A stretch of DNA of 64,000 bases. Source: Lepeophtheirus salmonis. Taxonomy: Eukaryota; Arthropoda; Copepoda; Siphonostomatoida; Caligidae. Positions 57,960 to 64,000 of the stretch are shown piece after piece; position 1 is the first letter of the stretch; every line of letters begins with the position of its first letter. The stretch lies in assembly GCF_016086655.4 (NCBI RefSeq), contig NC_052135.2, positions 25,014,363 to 25,078,362 on the forward strand. The letters run 5' to 3'. The translations under genes and the position numbers were made by a program. The notes beneath the pieces are model-generated. The model searched no databases. It was not told the DNA's origin and saw nothing but the letters and a program-made list of their open reading frames with translations.

Positions 57960-60900
57960 AAATTATAAAAAAGATATACTGAAAGAAAAATTTGAAACTC
58001 TTTGCTCGATTCAAATATAATTTAAATATTTCCATCATTTAATCAAACAAAACTTTTGTAAATAAATTATTCTGAATAGTAATATTTCTTTGCTCTTATT
58101 AGATATTTAGAATCAAAATAAACGAATATAACAACCACAGATATGCATAATTAAATAATAAATAAAAGTATATGTTTCTAAATATTCTCCAAACAAAACA
58201 GAATTAAAATTACTGCTATTTTGTCATTTTTAATCATTAAATTATTCTAAAATAATTTAATTATTAAATTTTTTTTTCACATTTGAATTTATCACTTAAA
58301 ATACAATACATATTCATTCCTTTAATACAAATAATCATAAATAACAGATAGAAACACATTTTTTCTAATATTCTATGTAAAATTGATACAGGTTAGGGTT
58401 CTCCTTTCTTTTTGAAAATTACATTTTTGAAATCTACGTGAAAAAATACAGTAAAAAGACACTACTTGTTTTTGATTTTTGAAAAATGAAATGTATTATC
58501 CAGCCTATTATACAATTTTTATTTCAATAAAATATTTTACAATTCATCACATCTCCCAGATTGGTGGTGCTAGAGCTCCAATTATCTCAATTCTCTAGAG
58601 GCATTATTCACAATCCTTTATTATTTATTTAAATACTTTTCTTTGGGTTTTTGTCACCCCCAAACTCTCATTGTATATTTTTTTAAGACGTTTCTTTACT
58701 AGATATCCCATATTGATGTAGATTTAGGACATTTTTCAACTTTGTGACTCATTTATTTTTATATTAGGAAAATTTGTCAGATTGTAGTACATCAATAAAT
58801 AAACATCACTTATAAAATAATCTCAAAATTAATACTTTTGTATATTTCTAATTAAATAAATAAGTTTTATTTAAACTAGAGTCTTAAACTTTAATGCTGA
58901 TATATGGACACAAAACAACTTACGATGAACCCATGGTTTAAATATATTAAACTGAAAGAGGAGCAAAATAATAAATGTGAATATTTGTTGTTGTTTTTTA
59001 TCCAGGATCAAAGACCGCAGTATAATCCAACACCTTTAAATTTATCTTGCCGTGTGTTAAATAACATAAAATCGATCCTTTGTCACATAATGAAGAATTT
59101 TTTTCCTTTTTGAATTAATTATTCGAGTATATGTAGGTATTAGATTAATTATTGAATTATGTAAAAATATAGTGTGTTCGTATTATATTGCATTATTAAT
59201 AAACCATCCACATATTTAAGAAAAATTCAATGACCGACAGTAAAGTACTGGTTTTAATTACTGAACTGATTCGTATAAATTGGGGCCGTTGCTGAATAAG
59301 GGAATACACACTTTTTTGTTTTGTTTGTAAAATTGGGGTTTTCAAGGACCTCTAGAAAGTAATGAAGTATATTAAAAATCGTAATTTAATAGAATTGTTT
59401 TGCACCTCCCTAGAGGGAGTTTTTACATTAAATACATGGATAAATATAGTCCTATTTGGATATGTTTGTATTCATTTACTTGGCATATATATTCTTATAT
59501 ATATGACTTTTTCTTTATTCTAGATACATATTTTTTAATCATTTTAAAAGGTTAGGAATTACTTTTTCTGCCTCTTAGTCTTAAGAAGTAATCTTTATCT
59601 ATATACATAGCACACACTACCCTTGTAAGTTTGCTTATATTAATTCAAAAAGTTTGTTTACCATCATTTAGATATACACATAAAAATATGTACGTATGAA
59701 AGTTCTTCAGATGAATCATAGAGTAAAAAGTACTGGGGCTATAAATTAAGTAAATGCCTCAACGTCCATGAAATAATTATCTAAATGGATCTTATTCATC
59801 TCTGCACATCATCAATAAACATATGTGCTCTACATAGAGGGCCATAAATATTAATTATGTCAAAAGTTATACTTTTTAAAATATATAAATTATTGTAAGC
59901 TACCACAAAATAGCTACTTTTATTACGTGAAATACTGTGTGAATTTTGTAAAAGAAGATGAAAAAAAATTCATTAAAACAGTTTTTATAGCCTTGGGCAG
60001 AAGTGAAAAATCTTGAGCCCACGTTTGGTGCACCAAAAGGTTTCTTAAAAGCCTTTTACAAATAGTGAGTCAATATAAAATCAATCTTGAACAAAAGTAC
60101 GGAAAAAGAAAATATCCATTTTTTTTGTTTATTTGTACACAGAGTTCAATGTTTACATTTATACATCCAACTTATTCAGCAATATTGAATAGACATATTT
60201 TAATTAATTATAGGCTCTGTATTTAAATTAACGGAATAAGTAAAGATATCCAAGGATTTTAAATATAGTTTAGAATAATTAATTCATTAAATTTATTTAT
60301 TTTGGCTTACTCATATGTTTGGGTTGAAGTTGGTTCGAAAACTTGATACCCAAAAAGGAAAATGGTAGGGCTTGTCGGTAAATAATAAAAAATTTGTTTG
60401 TTCATTTTTATAAAAATTGAGTTTTTCCTGAATTTTGTAATGTATTCATTTTTTATATGTAATTGTTTTTCTCGGTGGATATGGATAAAAATGTTCATTC
60501 AAAATCTTCCTTTTAATGTTTTTCCTGTATTTTTGTTTCTGTAAAATAATGCAGACATTTTCCAAAAAATCTATCATTGACACACTCAGACAATTAGACT
60601 AGATTTAGTCAAGTTATATATATATATATATTTTTTTCTAATGTACTGTGTAAATGTTGTTTCACTGATTAGAAAGGATGATACCTACTTTTCTTCTTTT
60701 TGAAGTCAAATTTTCCTTATCATTCTTGGTAATTTATTTTCGTAGCACTTTTTGAAAAAATTTCATCAAATTTTCCCATAAAGTTAATCATTGGATACAT
60801 AGAACATGGTAACTTTTTTCATTCAGTTATTTAAGTCACATGAGAACTATTTTTTAGAGATGTGAAAATTTGCTAAATCTTACCAAAGTTTAAATTAAAG

Positions 60901-61895
60901 AAAAATATTTGGCCCTAATTTGAAAATTCAAGTGTATTAGCTAGCAAGGAAGACTTGATTTAGTGATCTCTGTCAGTAGATATTTTTTGTTTGCCAATGG
61001 TACGATATTTTTTATGGTAACATAGTTTTTATCCTCTCAGGTGTGGTTTTTACACTCATCGCGATTTAAAAAAAATTCACAGCTCTAGCTATTGTTTTTT
61101 TACTCATTGTAGTTATGAAATGAAAGCGGGTAATGTATTTGAGCAATTATGTCATCAATTTGTTAAGGAATTAAAATATAATTTTAAATTTACTTATTAA
61201 AAAAATATTATCAAAATAATATAATTAATAAGTCAAATTCCTTAAATTCCATGAGTCCTCCATTACACAATTGTTTCATCTCCACTATTTATTTCATTCA
61301 ATAACTAATCTACTCATATTAAGGTGGAAAAAATAGCCCTTAGTTGGTCAAAAAATCGAAAGAGGAAAAAAGAGTGTGTGTCCATTGTATGGAACATACT
61401 TTGAATAAATCCTCAAAAATTTGATAAGGCTGTCCCTGATTTCTTTGAAATGAATCAGGTTTTTTGGCGGAAATGTCGTCCATCAAAAAAAAGCAACCTA
61501 GAATGATTTTTCCCAAAATTGAGAAAAAAAAAAAAAATGTATAGTTTAAGGAATTAATTATCGTCCATTTCTATCATGAAATTATTCTTATTAACCCTTT
61601 GAAGATGCCACTAATTTCATTTACAGAAACCAAAATTTATTCTTATAATTAAATAAAAAAAATTGATATATTTCGCTTGAAAGTCCAAATTGGAACCACT
61701 ATAAGTAACAAGTTAATCAAACACTGGTTTAAACTATAGATACAATTTTTTTGTATTTTATCTAATTATAATAATTTGAATAAAAAGTCTATTATTGAAT
61801 AAACTATGTTAATGAAATATTAAACTCTATGTGTTATATTATACATAAAAATATGATAATAATATATTAAGTAAAAAAATCTTCGAAGATTTTCT
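57960..61895. other. Long gene-poor A+T-rich interval
   Basis: Nearly 4 kb without a supported gene. (TA)n at about 60616-60633. The frames at 58904-59113 and 60307-60498 lack motifs. Confidence 0.4.
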
Positions 61896-61899
61896 ACTT

Positions 61900-61955
61900 T
61901 TCTTAACTTTTGTTCAAGATTGTTTTTTATCTTGATACACCAGATATGACATATT
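61900..61955 (+). repeat. Dispersed repeat A, copy near right end
   Basis: CTTTTGTTCAAGATTGTTTT then ATCTTGATACACCAGATATG. Diverged forward copy of the family at 20008 and 28728. Confidence 0.5.
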
Positions 61956-62194
61956 TTAATTTATGTAACTTATTCTTCTAATTTGAATACAAATCCTATA
62001 ATTCACACAAATATGTCTAAACAATGGATACTGAAACTTTAAGGGAGAAAAAGTATAAGAGAGAAGTATCCTGATGATTTTACTTCATTGATTGGTATAC
62101 ATATGATTGTAAATAAGAGTAAATTGCTGTCAATTTATTTATAATAATATGGTACAATACAATTAGACAAGTGAAATTTTTATAAATGTTTTAG

Positions 62195-63635
62195 AACATT
62201 ATCAATATTTTTCGGTAAAATAATGGAGTGAATAGTAACCCGAAGCTACAACCATTTCTTGAGAATAATAATCTTATTTCTAGTAGGCAACACGGATTTT
62301 GTCCTTATATGTCGTGTGTCTCGAATCTAATTTATTTCTATGAGGTTATGGTCAGTCGTTGTAATTGTAACCTTGACTGTGTTGCTTTATACTTTGGTTT
62401 CAGCAAGGCCTTAGAAAAAGTGCCTCATGGGAACTTCTCTTTAAATTGACGAACATCGGTATAAAGGGTCAGTTGTTACAGTGGCTTAGTTCCTGACTGA
62501 CGAATAGGATACAGAGTGTAGTGATCAATTCCACTGTTTCTGAGCCTAGTAACGTTACTTCATCTGTTCCACAAGGTAGTGTACTTGGATCCACGCTCTT
62601 TGACAATTACATTAACGACTTAGTATATAACTTTACGGAAGATATTGAAATTCAATAGGTGTATAAAATACATTATACGGAGATGATACAAAAATCATAT
62701 GATCTGATTTAAACTCTTCCGACGATGTCTATATCAAATTTCTTAACTGGAGTGTAACTTGGAGAATGCCTGCAAATATTAATAAATGTGTCCTACTTCC
62801 TTTCTCCAAAAAAGAGTTCATCTACCCAAGTCTGAAGGTGGTAGATTATTACTTTGACTTAGGAATCTACATCTCTCATGATTTGAAATTCAAGAGGCGT
62901 ATACAATACATTATAAAGAAGGTCAAGCGAAACCTGGGAATTATTAGAAGAAGCTTCAAAACTTGTCACCCTTTGTTTATGGTAAAACTGTATAATCTTT
63001 ATGTCCTTTCGATTTTAATGTACGGATCTGAAATCTTTCAGGAAACTACTTGATTGATTCCTTAGAAAAGGTGTATGCCAGGGTTGTGTCTTGTTTCCTT
63101 CTTCGGGAGATAACAAGAACTACTAATGCACAATCAAAATACCTGGCCTCATCACATGGTCTCATAGACGTGCAATTAAATATGATTATACTACACTGAA
63201 TTGTAAGCAAAAAGATTAACCTATGTCCCCCAACCTGGATACTAAATAAACCCTATCTGTTCCATAAAACGAGACTCTCCACTCAAAACACCATCTACCT
63301 ACCATAACCAAACATTGCATTCTTAAACACATTTTCTATTACAGATCTATAATTCTTGGGAACACGATACATTTTTGCTTTTACCAGGGAAGTTAGGCTG
63401 ACATCAGGCGATTTTTAGTAAATTTTTTTGAAATGTGATAATTTCTTCTTTTTTTTTTTCCTCTGTACTGTCACATTTTTTTTATGTTTTTGTCTCTTAT
63501 ATTTTAATATTATTAGTAGTCTAAATGAATTAGTATTATTTAGAACGATAATTTTTATATTTTATAAAATAAGTCGAGCTTTATAGGCTTTGTTTATCAC
63601 CACTGGTCGGAATAAATAAAATATATAAATCATTT
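62195..63635 (+). mobile_element. 5'-truncated non-LTR retrotransposon (LINE)
   Basis: A decayed LINE with the C-terminal two thirds of the reverse transcriptase and a 3' tail. The 3' end (about 63580-63630) is GCTTTGTTTATCACCACTGG followed by an ATAAATAAAATATATAAA tail, as LINEs ending in short A-rich repeats show. The 5' end starts abruptly inside the reverse transcriptase near 62200, the usual dead-on-arrival truncation. No endonuclease domain is present. Jockey/CR1-like by motif style, not resolved further. Confidence 0.72.
62215..63230 (+). pseudogene. LINE reverse transcriptase relic
   Basis: Blocks in order: NPKLQPFLENNNLISSRQHG (62234 on; the standard L-x-x-x-Q-x-G-F motif) and VALYFGFSKALEKVPHG (about 62380; A-x-x-D-x-x-K-A-F-D motif with the catalytic Asp replaced by Gly). 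Then GQLLQWLSSxLTNRIQ, SSVPQGSVLGSTLFDNYIND (about 62560-62615), LYGDDTKII (about 62675; the Y-x-D-D catalytic pair kept) and WRMPANINKC (about 62760). Thumb and connection sequence follow: LGIYISHDLKFKRRIQYI, LGIIRRSFKTC, LYNLYVLSILMYGSEI and, after a stop, SLEKVYARVVSCFL to about 63200. Three or more frameshifts or stops. Confidence 0.8.
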
Positions 63636-63639
63636 TTTA

Positions 63640-64000
63640 CCCCTACCATTCAATTTTTGAATCCTTTTTTATTCTTTAATTTTCATATCAATAAAAGATT
63701 TTTTCCAATATTTAAAAAAAAAAATTACTACAGAAACCAATTGTTTTGCGTGGCTTAATTTGACCAAATTTAAAAAAAAGGATGTTTTTCATCACATTCA
63801 ATATCAAAAATTTCCAGGAAGTATAGATTTACTGCTATTAATTTTAAAATAATATAATTACTGATACTGCATGTTTTCTCGCAATTGATTTGCATCACTT
63901 TTATCAAAATAAGCGACATGTAACCTGCTATAACATCTCGCCAGAAGTTGAGAAACAAGTCGGGCCAAGTATTTGATATTCTAATGGTCGCTGCAGACTA
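63640..64000. other. Window end, no gene seen
   Basis: A+T-rich sequence. The minus-strand frame 63770-63958 has no recognisable motif. Confidence 0.4.

Noticed and set aside
1..64000. CRISPR array, rRNA, operon structure or phage region
   Set aside because: No regularly spaced identical repeats with unique spacers, no rRNA-like conserved blocks and no compact gene runs; the sequence is eukaryotic.

Overview
This window looks like a piece of a sea-louse (caligid copepod) nuclear genome, most likely Lepeophtheirus salmonis or a close relative. The evidence is strong A+T richness with abundant homopolymers and (TA)n runs, short GT-AG introns of about 75 bp, and a dense graveyard of Tc1/mariner transposases of the kind I associate with that genome. 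The species call is inference. There is no bacterial gene organisation, no rRNA or CRISPR array, and no tRNA I would defend.

The only convincing host protein-coding genes are three near-identical two-exon genes for a 107-residue secreted saposin-like protein: copy 1 at 37871-38269 (+), copy 2 at 41778-42176 (-) and copy 3 at 47691-48088 (-). Each has a TATA box about 50 bp before the signal-peptide ATG and a GATA-type motif about 30-40 bp before the TATA box. They form a small recently duplicated cluster, with copies 1 and 2 as an inverted pair around a dead Tc1 element.

Most of the rest is mobile-element debris. Left part (0-20 kb): a nearly intact mariner-like element with TIRs and TA target site (308-1591, one in-frame TGA), a decayed mariner (about 2.15-2.66 kb), a fold-back MITE (12704-13113), another decayed mariner (13.64-14.48 kb, minus) and a fossil of an unclassified arthropod repeat protein (17.67-18.25 kb, minus). 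Middle (20-37 kb): dispersed short repeats, a satellite of about 105-bp monomers (30.6-31.8 kb) and a mariner fossil (34.97-35.82 kb, minus). Right part (37-64 kb): the saposin cluster, a Tc1 relic (39.15-40.73 kb), two internally deleted mariners of one family (44.36-45.0 and 48.30-48.89 kb), mariner scraps at 51.93, 53.13 and 56.2-57.0 kb, a second unclassified arthropod repeat fossil (57.37-57.95 kb), and two non-LTR retrotransposon fragments (54.49-55.13 and 62.2-63.6 kb).

The gene cluster is the best candidate for something functionally interesting. The repeats record many independent element families, several represented only by deletion derivatives. Long stretches are A+T-rich sequence in which I see no gene.
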